Of a stretch of 12,116 bases of DNA, positions 1 through 6,153 are shown piece after piece. The position numbers and the translations under genes were made by a program. Origin of the DNA: an uncultured Bacilli bacterium (GTDB taxonomy: Bacteria; Bacillota_I; Bacilli_A; RF39; UBA660); assembly GCA_947624095.1 (NCBI GenBank), contig CANQIR010000021.1, positions 1 to 12,116 of the forward strand, in the 5' to 3' direction. The notes below the pieces were generated by a model. The model had not been told where the DNA came from, did no database searches, and saw nothing but the letters and a program-made list of their open reading frames with translations. Numbering within the stretch: the first letter of the stretch is position 1; every line of letters begins with the position of its first letter.

Positions 1-217
1 TTTTAGGAGGTATATTGATATCTAAATCAAAATGACACTTTTGACCTAAAGCATGCACACCTCTATCAGTTCTACCCGCTCCCTTACAATGTACCGGAGC
101 TTTATTAATTACCGACAAAGCTTCATCCAACTTATTCTGTACCGCATCATTACTCTTTAAACTCTGAAACCCATTAAATTTACTACCATCATAACTAAAC
201 TTAATTAGATAACGCAT
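1..217 (-). CDS. truA: tRNA pseudouridine synthase A, N-terminal part (cut by window edge)
   Basis: The first 72 codons of a gene that runs off the left edge. TruA makes pseudouridine at positions 38-40 of the tRNA anticodon arm. The visible part starts MRYLIKFSYDGSKFNGFQ, the usual TruA beginning, and contains GRTDRGVHA (residues 48-56), the family signature whose Asp51 is the catalytic nucleophile. Two ATGs lie in tandem at 220 and 217. The ribosome binding site AGGTG (227-223) is only 2 bases from the first but 5 from the second, so 217 is preferred. It follows the second ECF ATPase gene by about 12 bases on the same strand, so it is probably co-transcribed with it. That neighbourhood is standard in Bacilli, except that ecfT normally lies between them. 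Confidence 0.93.
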   Translation of the reverse strand, partial: MRYLIKFSYDGSKFNGFQSLKSNDAVQNKLDEALSVINKAPVHCKGAGRTDRGVHALGQKCHFDLDINIPPK

Positions 218-229
218 CATATCACCTAC

Positions 230-1060
230 TTAATATTCCACATCCCTAAATATTCCTTTTAAAAGTTCCTTATTATCTGTATAAGGTAATATATTATGAT
301 TCTTACTATTAGCATATTTAATAAACTCTACAATCTTTGGTTTATCTAAATATTCATAAAGAACTTCATTATAAAAATCATCTTTATCTCCATCAAGAAC
401 TAACTCACCCTTATTAAATATCAAAATCTTATCAACTAAATCAAATAAAAATTCCACATTTCTTGATATTACAAATATCATCTTATTATATCTTGTCTTT
501 AATTTTAAAAGTAATCTTTTTAATTTAACTCTTTCTTTATAAACTAAACCATACTCTAAATCTTTAATAACCATTACTTTCGGATTTAAACATAAATTTA
601 AAGCTAATAACACTTTCTTACTTTCTGATGTTGATAAATCCCATAAATTTCTCTCTAAATAACTTTCATCAAGTCCCACCATTATTAAAGAATTAAGAGC
701 ATAATTTTTAACATCCTTACTAATTCTTCTACTATCTAGTAAAAATCTTAATTCATCTAAAAAACTTTCCTTTGCAAACTTATACTTAGCACTAAAATCA
801 ATATATACTAAACCCCTCTTTATTTCATCAATATTATCAATCTTTGCTGTCTTCTTAATCACAACTCCATCAACTTTTAATTCCCCTTTAGTTGGTCTTT
901 TATCTAATACCACTAACTTACCAACAACTTCATTGGCATCGCCAACTAAACCATATATATGTCCACTCTTAAACTTATAGCTTATCTCATTTAAATATAT
1001 TTTCCCCTCATTAATATTATTATTCTGAGCATATAACAGTTCATTAAATTCTATTTCCAT
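230..1060 (-). CDS. Degenerate EcfA2-type ATP-binding protein of an ECF transporter
   Basis: A 276-residue ABC ATPase homologue in the position of ecfA2 (B. subtilis ybaE), just upstream of truA. In a normal ECF transporter, two such ATPases drive vitamin uptake with EcfT and a substrate-binding S component. The overall pattern is recognisable, but most catalytic motifs are gone. The Walker A region (residues 40-49) reads GDANEVVGKL, without the GSGKST core. No Q-loop glutamine is visible near residues 86-92. The signature is LSTSES (142-147) instead of LSGGQ. Walker B reads VMVIKDLEY (162-170), with Lys where the Asp should be. The switch His is replaced in ISRN (198-201). It probably cannot hydrolyse ATP. 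The frame is uninterrupted and has a ribosome binding site (GGTGA), so it looks like a maintained protein rather than debris. Its start overlaps the end of the preceding ATPase gene by 10 bases. Confidence 0.75.
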   Translation of the reverse strand: MEIEFNELLYAQNNNINEGKIYLNEISYKFKSGHIYGLVGDANEVVGKLVVLDKRPTKGELKVDGVVIKKTAKIDNIDEIKRGLVYIDFSAKYKFAKESFLDELRFLLDSRRISKDVKNYALNSLIMVGLDESYLERNLWDLSTSESKKVLLALNLCLNPKVMVIKDLEYGLVYKERVKLKRLLLKLKTRYNKMIFVISRNVEFLFDLVDKILIFNKGELVLDGDKDDFYNEVLYEYLDKPKIVEFIKYANSKNHNILPYTDNKELLKGIFRDVEY

Positions 1061-1839
1061 ATTGCTTTCACCATATCTTCCTTATTTAAATATGTTCCAT
1101 CTATAACTCCATATAATCCAAGTTGAATAGATAAATCAATATAAAAAGGTAAATTAAAACCTAACCGTCTTAATATTTTCTCTTCTTTTAAAACACTTAA
1201 AGTATTCCCCTCAATAGCAACACTCCCATTATATAAAACTACTAAATAATCCGCATTTATTACTTCTTCCATTTCACTAGTTACCATAACGAAGTTAATT
1301 TTTTCCTTCTTTAAATATTTAAACACCAATTTTTTATCATCGTTAGTTAAATACCCAATAACATCATCAAGTAATACTATATCTGGTTTAGTAATAATCC
1401 CCGCAATAATTTTTATTAAATATTTATCACTTACTTTTAAATCATCTATATCTTCCTCAATAATTCCCTCTAAATTAAAATAATCAATAACTTCTTCTAA
1501 TTTATTATTAACTTCACTAGGTTTTAAAATTAAATTAGTAAAAGGTTGCTTTAATAGTTCCAAAACATTATTACGTACATAAATATCATCATCTAAGATT
1601 AAACTAACTTTCTTTTTAATATCTTTTAAAGTTACTATATTCACTACTTCATCATTAACCGTAATCTTCCCACTACCAAATAAACTACCATTAATCAATT
1701 TAAGTAAAGTTGTCTTTCCACTACCAGCATTACCTATAATAGCTACATTTGAAGGTTTGGCCACATTAAAGCTAATGTTATTTAACACTTGATATTTACC
1801 ATAAGCATATTTAACATCTTCACAACTTAAAAATGCCAT
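1051..1839 (-). CDS. EcfA1-type ATP-binding protein of an ECF transporter, partly degenerate
   Basis: A 262-residue ABC ATPase homologue in the ecfA1 (ybxA) position, first gene of a unit continuing into the ecfA2-like gene and truA. Walker A is intact: GNAGSGKTT at residues 36-44. Beyond it, the motifs deviate. The Q-loop position has acidic residues (LDDDIY, 82-87). The LSGGQ signature is replaced by LKVSDK (134-139). Walker B ends LLDD (156-159), so the catalytic Glu is Asp. The switch region reads VTSEM (186-190), with Ser for His. It may bind nucleotide but should hydrolyse it poorly. The ATG at 1839 follows GGTGGTGAAGGT, a usable ribosome binding site, and a TATAAT box lies about 20 bases upstream. 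The EcfA assignment rests on position and general pattern; a structural or regulatory role in place of transport is possible. Confidence 0.75.
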   Translation of the reverse strand: MAFLSCEDVKYAYGKYQVLNNISFNVAKPSNVAIIGNAGSGKTTLLKLINGSLFGSGKITVNDEVVNIVTLKDIKKKVSLILDDDIYVRNNVLELLKQPFTNLILKPSEVNNKLEEVIDYFNLEGIIEEDIDDLKVSDKYLIKIIAGIITKPDIVLLDDVIGYLTNDDKKLVFKYLKKEKINFVMVTSEMEEVINADYLVVLYNGSVAIEGNTLSVLKEEKILRRLGFNLPFYIDLSIQLGLYGVIDGTYLNKEDMVKAIWK

Positions 1840-1859
1840 ACCTTCACCACCAGTCCTTT

Positions 1860-1867
1860 ATTATATG
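1860..1867 (-). promoter_or_regulatory. Candidate -10 box for the ECF ATPase-truA unit
   Basis: The minus strand reads CATATAAT here, a perfect TATAAT (1865-1860) about 20 bases upstream of the ATG at 1839. The -35 candidate 17 bases further up (TTTTAA) is weak. The divergent nagZ-like gene starts 134 bases away, so this gap must hold promoters for both directions. Confidence 0.4.
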
Positions 1868-1921
1868 ATAAATTAATTAAAATTAAAAGAGTTTATTTTA
1901 CACTTATCTCCTATTCTATTA

Positions 1922-1950
1922 TGGATAAATTACTTAAAAAAGAGTACAAT
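1922..1950 (+). promoter_or_regulatory. Candidate sigma-A promoter of the nagZ-like gene
   Basis: TGGATA (1922-1927), 17 bases, then TACAAT (1945-1950). The start of transcription would fall near 1957, with the ribosome binding site TAGGTGAT at 1963-1970 and the TTG start at 1974, giving a very short leader. The -35 matches four of six consensus bases. Confidence 0.4.
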
Positions 1951-1973
1951 ATTTTTGTATAGTAGGTGATACT

Positions 1974-3338
1974 TTGAAAAAAGAATATATAATTATATCT
2001 GTAATCTCTCTTCTTGTTATATCTATATTTACAATTTTCTTTGTTGTCAAAACAGTTAAAAATGCTTCTAGCTCACAAAATCCTAATATTCAAGAAACCG
2101 CAAATAATTCTTCCCAAGAATCGGAAAAAGAGAAGAATGACGAACCAGAAAATCCTAACCAACCAGAAGAACCTAGTCAGCCAGAAGAACCAAGTCAACC
2201 AGAACTCCCAAGTACTCCCGAAAAACCAAGTACACCAGAAAAACCAAGTTCCACTATTCCAGATATTAGTTCTCTAACTTTAGAACAAAAAATCGCTCAA
2301 ATGTTAATTATTTCTCAAAGCGGTACCACCCTATCTAATGAATTTCGTGAAGAATTAAAGACTTACCAACCAGGTGGCTTCATACTCTTTGCTAATAACT
2401 TATCTAATTATAACCAAACTGTGACTTTAATTAACGATATCCAAAGCACAGCATCTATTCCAATGTTTATTTCTATGGATCAAGAAGGTGGCAAAGTCCA
2501 ACGCTTTAAAAACTACTATGATGTTAATATTACCACTATTCCTAGTATGGAAGACTTAGGTAAAACAGGTAACATCACCCTAGCTAATAATGTTGGAACT
2601 GTCATTGCCGAAGAGTTAAGAACAATCGGTGTTAATATGGACTTTGCTCCAGTATTAGATGTCATCTATGATCCCAATAATACTGTCATTGGTAATCGTA
2701 GTTTTGGAACTGACAAAACCTTAGTTTCCCAAATGGGCATTGCTTTAGGCCAAGGTATTCAAAATAGTGGTGTAATACCTGTTTATAAACACTTCCCTGG
2801 TCATGGTAGTACCGCCAAAGATTCCCATAACACTTTACCAATTATTACTAAATCCAAAGAAGAATTACTTAATACTGACTTAGTACCATTTATCGATACT
2901 ATTAATAGTGGTGCCGAAGTAATTATGGTCGGTCACCTATCAGTTCCTTCCCTTTCCGGGAACAACATGCCAGCTAGTATATCTAAAACAATAGTCACTG
3001 ACTTTTTAAAAAACGAACTTAACTACCACGGCTTAGTTGTTACTGATGGTTTAAATATGAAAGCCTTAACTAATACTTATTCTGAATCCGAAATATTAAT
3101 TAATGCCATCAATGCTGGCGTAGATTTATTACTAATGCCAACATCTTGTAGTAGTGCCGTTAATATTATTAAAAATGCCGTTCAAAGCGGTGCAATCTCC
3201 GAATCGCGAATCGACGAATCCGTCACTAAAATTCTAACTTTAAAAGCCAAATACTTAACTAATTATACTACCTTACCTAAAAGCTATCTCGGTAGTCCAG
3301 AACATCAAAATATTATTAATCAAATTCCGACAAATTAA
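1974..3338 (+). CDS. nagZ: Membrane-anchored family GH3 beta-N-acetylhexosaminidase (NagZ-like)
   Basis: A 454-residue glycoside hydrolase family 3 protein that would remove N-acetylglucosamine from peptidoglycan fragments. Residues 5-25 form one hydrophobic membrane segment with a short Lys-containing N-terminus, so the enzyme should face outward. Residues 50-95 are a linker rich in Pro, Glu and Ser, built from imperfect PEEPSQ / PSTPEK repeats. The catalytic domain follows: SMDQEGGKVQRF (167-178), KHFPGHG (272-278) with the DSH dyad (283-285) used by NagZ enzymes for acid/base catalysis, and VVTDGLNMKAL (355-365), where Asp358 is the expected nucleophile. It starts at TTG behind TAGGTGAT; no in-frame ATG lies before the membrane segment. 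It is the only plus-strand gene in the window and ends at a shared terminator. The family assignment is firm; the exact substrate is inferred. Confidence 0.92.
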   Translation: MKKEYIIISVISLLVISIFTIFFVVKTVKNASSSQNPNIQETANNSSQESEKEKNDEPENPNQPEEPSQPEEPSQPELPSTPEKPSTPEKPSSTIPDISSLTLEQKIAQMLIISQSGTTLSNEFREELKTYQPGGFILFANNLSNYNQTVTLINDIQSTASIPMFISMDQEGGKVQRFKNYYDVNITTIPSMEDLGKTGNITLANNVGTVIAEELRTIGVNMDFAPVLDVIYDPNNTVIGNRSFGTDKTLVSQMGIALGQGIQNSGVIPVYKHFPGHGSTAKDSHNTLPIITKSKEELLNTDLVPFIDTINSGAEVIMVGHLSVPSLSGNNMPASISKTIVTDFLKNELNYHGLVVTDGLNMKALTNTYSESEILINAINAGVDLLLMPTSCSSAVNIIKNAVQSGAISESRIDESVTKILTLKAKYLTNYTTLPKSYLGSPEHQNIINQIPTN

Positions 3339-3362
3339 AAGAGCACTTCCGTGTTCTTTTTT
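3338..3362. terminator. Bidirectional intrinsic terminator between convergent genes
   Basis: AAAGAGCAC (3338-3346), loop TTCC, then GTGTTCTTT (3351-3359) forms a 9-bp stem with one G-U pair. It is followed by a T run on the plus strand and preceded by AAAA, which becomes a T run on the minus strand. It can serve both the nagZ-like gene, whose stop codon it touches, and the minus-strand gene ending at 3365. Confidence 0.85.
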
Positions 3363-3364
3363 AC

Positions 3365-3952
3365 TTATTCCTTAATTTCCCAAGATCTTCCTGTCTCCAT
3401 TATATAATCTATAAATTCGTTAAAGTTTAATTTTTTTCTAGGATTTGCATATTCATATATTTTTAAATGTTTTAACTCTTCTTCGCTAACTTTATTTCGC
3501 TTACCATTACTTTCAATATGTTTATTTCTTTGATAACTAACTGCTTTATCTAAAGTTTTAAAAGTATATATTCCTCTATTATGATAATCAGAATGTTCAA
3601 ACCATTTCCATAAACCACCATCTTGATAAACTAAATAAGTATGCATTGAATAAGTATTCGGGTAATCTAACTGAAACCAAATAAAGAAAGTTCTCACTTC
3701 ATAGCCGTGACTCTTAAACCAATATCTTTCTAATTCAACTTGATCAAAACAATGTCCATAACCAAGGCTTACTAACTCATCATCAATTGCTAAACGCCAC
3801 TTGTTTTTACAAGCTTCCTCAAATTTATCTTCATCTGCTCCTGTATATGCTTTACCATCCACTACTAACCCATATGTAATATACTTATTCATAAAGTCCA
3901 TTAATTCTTCCGGTGTTTTAACTCTTTCAAACTCGCCATATATATTTTTCAA
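3365..3952 (-). CDS. Transglutaminase-like (cysteine peptidase fold) protein of unknown role
   Basis: A 195-residue soluble protein with no signal peptide. The central part resembles the transglutaminase/papain-like fold. GYGHCFDQVELER (64-76) offers a Cys68 at the start of a helix. SMHTYLVY (102-109) offers His104 at the start of a strand. WFEHSDYHNRGIY (117-129) could supply the third acidic residue of a triad (Glu119 or Asp122). I recognise the fold pattern but not a named family, so the function is open. It starts at TTG 3952, supported by GAGGT (3965-3961) eight bases upstream; the next in-frame Met is at residue 18. The start lies inside the end of nrdG (26-base overlap), so the two are translationally coupled. 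It ends against the bidirectional terminator. Confidence 0.75.
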   Translation of the reverse strand: MKNIYGEFERVKTPEELMDFMNKYITYGLVVDGKAYTGADEDKFEEACKNKWRLAIDDELVSLGYGHCFDQVELERYWFKSHGYEVRTFFIWFQLDYPNTYSMHTYLVYQDGGLWKWFEHSDYHNRGIYTFKTLDKAVSYQRNKHIESNGKRNKVSEEELKHLKIYEYANPRKKLNFNEFIDYIMETGRSWEIKE

Positions 3953-4457
3953 CTAATACTACCTCATTACTCTTTAAAGAAGCTGGAACATCTATTACTC
4001 TTTGATTTGTACTACCTCTAAACATTACCTCAAAACTCTTTTTCGCCATTTCAAAACGCCCATCTACTAAGACATCTATGTTCTCAAGAATTTCTTTATA
4101 TATTGGTTTTTCTTCACTCATTTTTAATATTTGTTCATAAGTAAATCCTGTATAAACCCACGAATCTAACTTATTTCGATGTACAGCTTTTAACAGTTCT
4201 AACAAAGCTTCCGGCTGAAACATTGGATCTCCTCCTGAAAAAGTAATACCATCTTGATATTCCAAGTTCTCTATTTCTTCTTCAATATCTTTTACCCGTG
4301 CTTCAAATCCCCCATTAAAATCATGACTTTCTGGATTATGACAACCAGGACAATCGTGACTACATCCTTGAAACCATATAACTGTTCTTATGCCTTCTCC
4401 ATCCACAATACTATCAGGTTGTAATGGCGCCGCCAGCCTTACTTTTAAGTCTCCCAT
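3927..4457 (-). CDS. nrdG: Anaerobic ribonucleoside-triphosphate reductase activating protein
   Basis: A 176-residue radical-SAM activase that installs the glycyl radical on the class III ribonucleotide reductase NrdD, allowing oxygen-free dNTP synthesis. The iron-sulfur motif CSHDCPGC (Cys32, Cys36, Cys39) is the CX3CX2C radical-SAM signature. FSGGDP (73-78) is the SAM-binding GGE-like motif typical of NrdG. Length is slightly above the usual 155-170. ATG 4457 follows AAGGATG. It has its own probable promoter (4493-4521) placed directly on the divIC terminator. nrdD is not adjacent, which is unusual because nrdD and nrdG usually form an operon. Its only partner here is the overlapping transglutaminase-like gene. 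An anaerobic or microaerobic lifestyle is implied. Confidence 0.92.
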   Translation of the reverse strand: MGDLKVRLAAPLQPDSIVDGEGIRTVIWFQGCSHDCPGCHNPESHDFNGGFEARVKDIEEEIENLEYQDGITFSGGDPMFQPEALLELLKAVHRNKLDSWVYTGFTYEQILKMSEEKPIYKEILENIDVLVDGRFEMAKKSFEVMFRGSTNQRVIDVPASLKSNEVVLVEKYIWRV

Positions 4458-4492
4458 TAACTCACATCCTTACTAAAAACTCTACCTCCTCA

Positions 4493-4521
4493 ATTATAAA
4501 ATACCCCATAAAAAAAAACAA
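4493..4521 (-). promoter_or_regulatory. Candidate sigma-A promoter of nrdG, overlapping the divIC terminator
   Basis: The minus strand has TTGTTT (4521-4516), 17 bases, then TATAAT (4498-4493). The -35 is made from the 3' arm and T run of the divIC terminator hairpin. Transcription would begin about 30 bases before the nrdG ATG. Confidence 0.45.
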
Positions 4522-4534
4522 CTTTACAGTTGCT
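4510..4534 (-). terminator. Intrinsic terminator after divIC
   Basis: On the minus strand AGCAACT, loop GTAA, then AGTTGTT gives a 7-bp stem with one G-U pair, followed by a run of nine T. The 5' arm overlaps the divIC stop codon. Confidence 0.8.
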
Positions 4535-4829
4535 ATTCATCACTATCATCATCCAAAATTCGAATAATTAACTCATCACCTTTTGAATAATAATATTTCT
4601 CTCTTGCATATCTAGCCAAATACTCATCATCCTGTAATTTTGTTTCTTCGCTCTTTTTAATTTTTTCCTCTTCTAGTAAAGATGTGTATTCACCATCTAG
4701 TTCTTTTGCTTCTGCTTTATTATTCATAATAGTCTTCCAATTACCATAAGTCGAAAAAACTATCGCCGCAATTAAACATATAATAACTCCTAATTCCACC
4801 ATTAAGCGTCTTTTACAAGGCTTACTCAC
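4533..4829 (-). CDS. divIC: Septum formation initiator, DivIC/FtsB family
   Basis: A 98-residue bitopic membrane protein of the divisome complex that in B. subtilis pairs with FtsL and DivIB. It has a short basic cytoplasmic tail (KPCKRR), one membrane segment (about 12-27), a charged helical stretch likely to be a coiled coil (30-66), and the family's C-terminal motif DDEYLARYAREKYYYSKGDE (67-86), matching the Y-ARE-YSKPGE pattern of DivIC/FtsB. GTG 4829 is chosen because GGGTGA lies six bases upstream; the nearby ATG (4834-4832) hits a stop after two codons. It follows yabP and yabQ exactly as in B. subtilis, but a separate promoter inside the end of yabQ should allow vegetative expression. 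A terminator follows directly. Confidence 0.92.
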   Translation of the reverse strand: MSKPCKRRLMVELGVIICLIAAIVFSTYGNWKTIMNNKAEAKELDGEYTSLLEEEKIKKSEETKLQDDEYLARYAREKYYYSKGDELIIRILDDDSDE

Positions 4830-4857
4830 ACATCTTCACCCACTTTCTACTATTTCA

Positions 4858-4886
4858 ATTATATCATTTACTTTTTCCGCCTACAA
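4858..4886 (-). promoter_or_regulatory. Candidate sigma-A promoter of divIC within the end of yabQ
   Basis: TTGTAG (4886-4881), 17 bases, then TATAAT (4863-4858) on the minus strand. The -35 lies in the last codons of yabQ and the -10 just past its stop codon. It would let the essential division gene be expressed without the sporulation genes upstream. Confidence 0.5.
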
Positions 4887-5176
4887 CAAACTTGCTTTAA
4901 CTTTTGCAAAATTGACAAAATATTTACTTTATTACCAAAATATACTCCTATAAACATTACCATAATAAAATAAATATGTACTACCCCTTCATTTATTTTA
5001 TACATTAATGCCATATAAAACATTGCTATATCAAAAGCTAAAAATGTAGCTAATAAATATTTGATTACTAAATATTTATTTTTAACATATATTAAAAATA
5101 CTTGATTAACTATTGCCATTATCATCCCAAAACCAAATGAAGCTAAAAATGATAATAATTGTATCTTATAGTCCAT
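4868..5176 (-). CDS. yabQ: Spore cortex biosynthesis membrane protein YabQ
   Basis: A 102-residue hydrophobic protein with about three membrane segments (roughly 5-26, 36-56 and 66-84) and a strongly basic C-terminal tail (KLKQVCCRRKK). In B. subtilis YabQ is made in the mother cell, sits in the forespore outer membrane, and is needed for cortex peptidoglycan; that role is taken from the family. The N-terminal pattern (QLLSFLASFGFGMIMAIV) and its place between yabP and divIC identify it. It is shorter than typical YabQ proteins. The start codon overlaps the yabP stop (TAATG), so the two are translationally coupled. Confidence 0.88.
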   Translation of the reverse strand: MDYKIQLLSFLASFGFGMIMAIVNQVFLIYVKNKYLVIKYLLATFLAFDIAMFYMALMYKINEGVVHIYFIMVMFIGVYFGNKVNILSILQKLKQVCCRRKK

Positions 5177-5475
5177 TATTTAAATAACTTTGAGAATATG
5201 CCTTCCTCTTTGCCTCCATTTTTATCATCAATATAAGTAATACTATTTATCGTTCCTTTAATAGAAACATGTCCATCATGCGTATCTAATTTAACCATTT
5301 CTAAACCACTACCTTTTAATAATACAATCCCCATAGTTGTCTCCATTAAAAATTCCTCATTATCAAAACTATTAATCTTCTTAATTCCTGTCATAAATAT
5401 CTGTGCTCTATCCGTAACTTTAAATTCGTGATTACTAGTTATTAAATTTTCAATTCCCTTACTATTACTATTCAT
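5176..5475 (-). CDS. yabP: Sporulation protein YabP
   Basis: A 99-residue soluble protein of the YabP/YqfC family, made in the mother cell during sporulation in B. subtilis. Family features are the N-terminal RAQIFMTGIKKINSFDNEEF (23-42), the T-x-GIVLLKGSGLEMVKLD stretch (47-64) and the GHVSIKGTINSITY segment (68-81). The expected fold is all-beta; its biochemical role is not known. ATG 5475 follows a strong ribosome binding site, TAGGAGG, seven bases upstream. It is the first gene of a yabP-yabQ pair with its own promoter. The S4-domain gene yabO, normally before yabP, is missing here. Confidence 0.92.
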   Translation of the reverse strand: MNSNSKGIENLITSNHEFKVTDRAQIFMTGIKKINSFDNEEFLMETTMGIVLLKGSGLEMVKLDTHDGHVSIKGTINSITYIDDKNGGKEEGIFSKLFK

Positions 5476-5494
5476 CTCTCTAGCCTCCTACCAC

Positions 5495-5524
5495 ATTATA
5501 TGCTCGTCCACCTTTCTTATTCAA
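5495..5524 (-). promoter_or_regulatory. Promoter of yabP-yabQ, readable as sigma-A or sigma-E type
   Basis: On the minus strand TTGAAT (5524-5519), 18 bases, TATAAT (5500-5495) gives a sigma-A reading. Overlapping it, GAATAAG (5522-5516), 13 bases, CATATAAT (5502-5495) resembles the B. subtilis sigma-E pattern, which controls yabP and yabQ there. Sequence alone cannot decide between them. Confidence 0.5.
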
Positions 5525-5547
5525 AAAAGTTACTTATATTTTGCCAT

Positions 5548-5570
5548 AAAAAAACTCCCGTAGGAGTTCT
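5548..5570 (-). terminator. Intrinsic terminator after spoVG
   Basis: On the minus strand AACTCC, loop TACG, GGAGTT, extended by G-T and A-T pairs to 8 bp and followed by seven T. It separates spoVG from the yabP promoter. Confidence 0.88.
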
Positions 5571-5582
5571 AATTTATCATTT

Positions 5583-5858
5583 CTATTCAGCAGGTTCTTC
5601 TACAGAAGTATTGTTGAATTCATTGATAATTGCATCTTGTAATGTTTTTCTCATATCAGGATTGATAGGATGTGCAATATCTCTATAGCCACCAGTAGCT
5701 GTTTTTCTACTAGGCATAGCAATAAATAATCCATTATCTCCTTCTATAATTCTAATATCGTGTACAGCAAATGAATTATCTAGCACTACTGATGCAATTC
5801 CTTTCATACGAGATCCTTCTTTTTCAACTCTACGTACACTAACTGATGTAACTTCCAT
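5583..5858 (-). CDS. spoVG: Septation/sporulation regulator SpoVG
   Basis: A 91-residue, highly conserved nucleic-acid-binding regulator that affects asymmetric septation during sporulation and many post-transcriptional targets in other Firmicutes. The sequence follows the family closely: [20 protein letters not shown] (3-22), VVHD-like [20 protein letters not shown] (29-48), PSRKT (49-53) and [13 protein letters not shown] (58-70). The acidic tail (EEPAE) is variable in the family. ATG 5858 follows GAGGGAG eight bases upstream; another ATG at 5862 is out of frame. A probable promoter and a strong terminator make it look monocistronic, or fed by veg read-through. Confidence 0.97.
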   Translation of the reverse strand: MEVTSVSVRRVEKEGSRMKGIASVVLDNSFAVHDIRIIEGDNGLFIAMPSRKTATGGYRDIAHPINPDMRKTLQDAIINEFNNTSVEEPAE

Positions 5859-5895
5859 ACATTACACTCCCTCTAAAGTCTTTCAACTTATCTAT

Positions 5896-5924
5896 ATTTT
5901 ATAGCAAATTTTTCTGTAAATCAA
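5896..5924 (-). promoter_or_regulatory. Candidate sigma-A promoter of spoVG
   Basis: On the minus strand TTGATT (5924-5919), 17 bases, TAAAAT (5901-5896), starting 8 bases past the veg stop codon. No sigma-H type AGGA...GAAT pattern, which drives spoVG in B. subtilis, is visible in the gap. No terminator separates veg from spoVG. Confidence 0.45.
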
Positions 5925-5931
5925 CTATTAT

Positions 5932-6141
5932 TTACTTATAAGAAACAACAACATCACCAATTAAAACATCTGCATAACTAAAAGTTTTATTTAAACCTCG
6001 ACTTGTAACCACAAAAACATTTGGTAAAGCCTTACTTAAAACCCCATTAAAGACCTCTTTATGATTACGCATTCCATTAACTACAACTCGCACTTCCCTA
6101 TTTAGATTATTTCGTATTTTAGTTTTAATTTCCTCTAACAT
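5932..6141 (-). CDS. veg: Veg family protein
   Basis: A 69-residue protein of the Veg family (DUF1021), small and probably all-beta. In B. subtilis it is very strongly expressed and linked to biofilm formation and spore outgrowth; the molecular function is not settled. Recognisable parts are the ML-EIKTKIRNNLNREVRVVVNG start, the central GVLSKALPNVFVV (33-45), and TFSYADVLIGDVVVSY near the end, equivalent to SYSYADILTETVELTF in B. subtilis. The ATG follows GGGGGA four bases upstream. It sits 12 bases after yabG, the same neighbour as in B. subtilis. It is slightly shorter than the usual 80-86 residues. Confidence 0.93.
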   Translation of the reverse strand: MLEEIKTKIRNNLNREVRVVVNGMRNHKEVFNGVLSKALPNVFVVTSRGLNKTFSYADVLIGDVVVSYK

Positions 6142-6153
6142 AAATCCCCCTAT

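Noticed and set aside
230..1839. ECF ATPase genes as frameshifted pseudogenes
   Set aside because: Both frames are continuous, near normal length and have start signals; the degeneration is confined to motifs, so they are annotated as genes.
2014..2277. An 87-codon plus-strand frame inside the nagZ-like gene
   Set aside because: It is an out-of-frame reading of the membrane segment and Pro-rich repeat linker, with no ribosome binding site and low-complexity protein.
4462..4491. A perfect GAGGAGGT (4491-4484) ahead of nrdG, with a minimal ATG-TGA (4467-4462)
   Set aside because: The spacing of 16 bases is too long for initiation and a two-codon frame cannot be defended; it lies near the predicted transcript start.
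5500..5688. A 62-codon plus-strand frame antisense to spoVG
   Set aside because: Runs through the spoVG terminator and coding region, has no ribosome binding site, and spoVG itself is certain.
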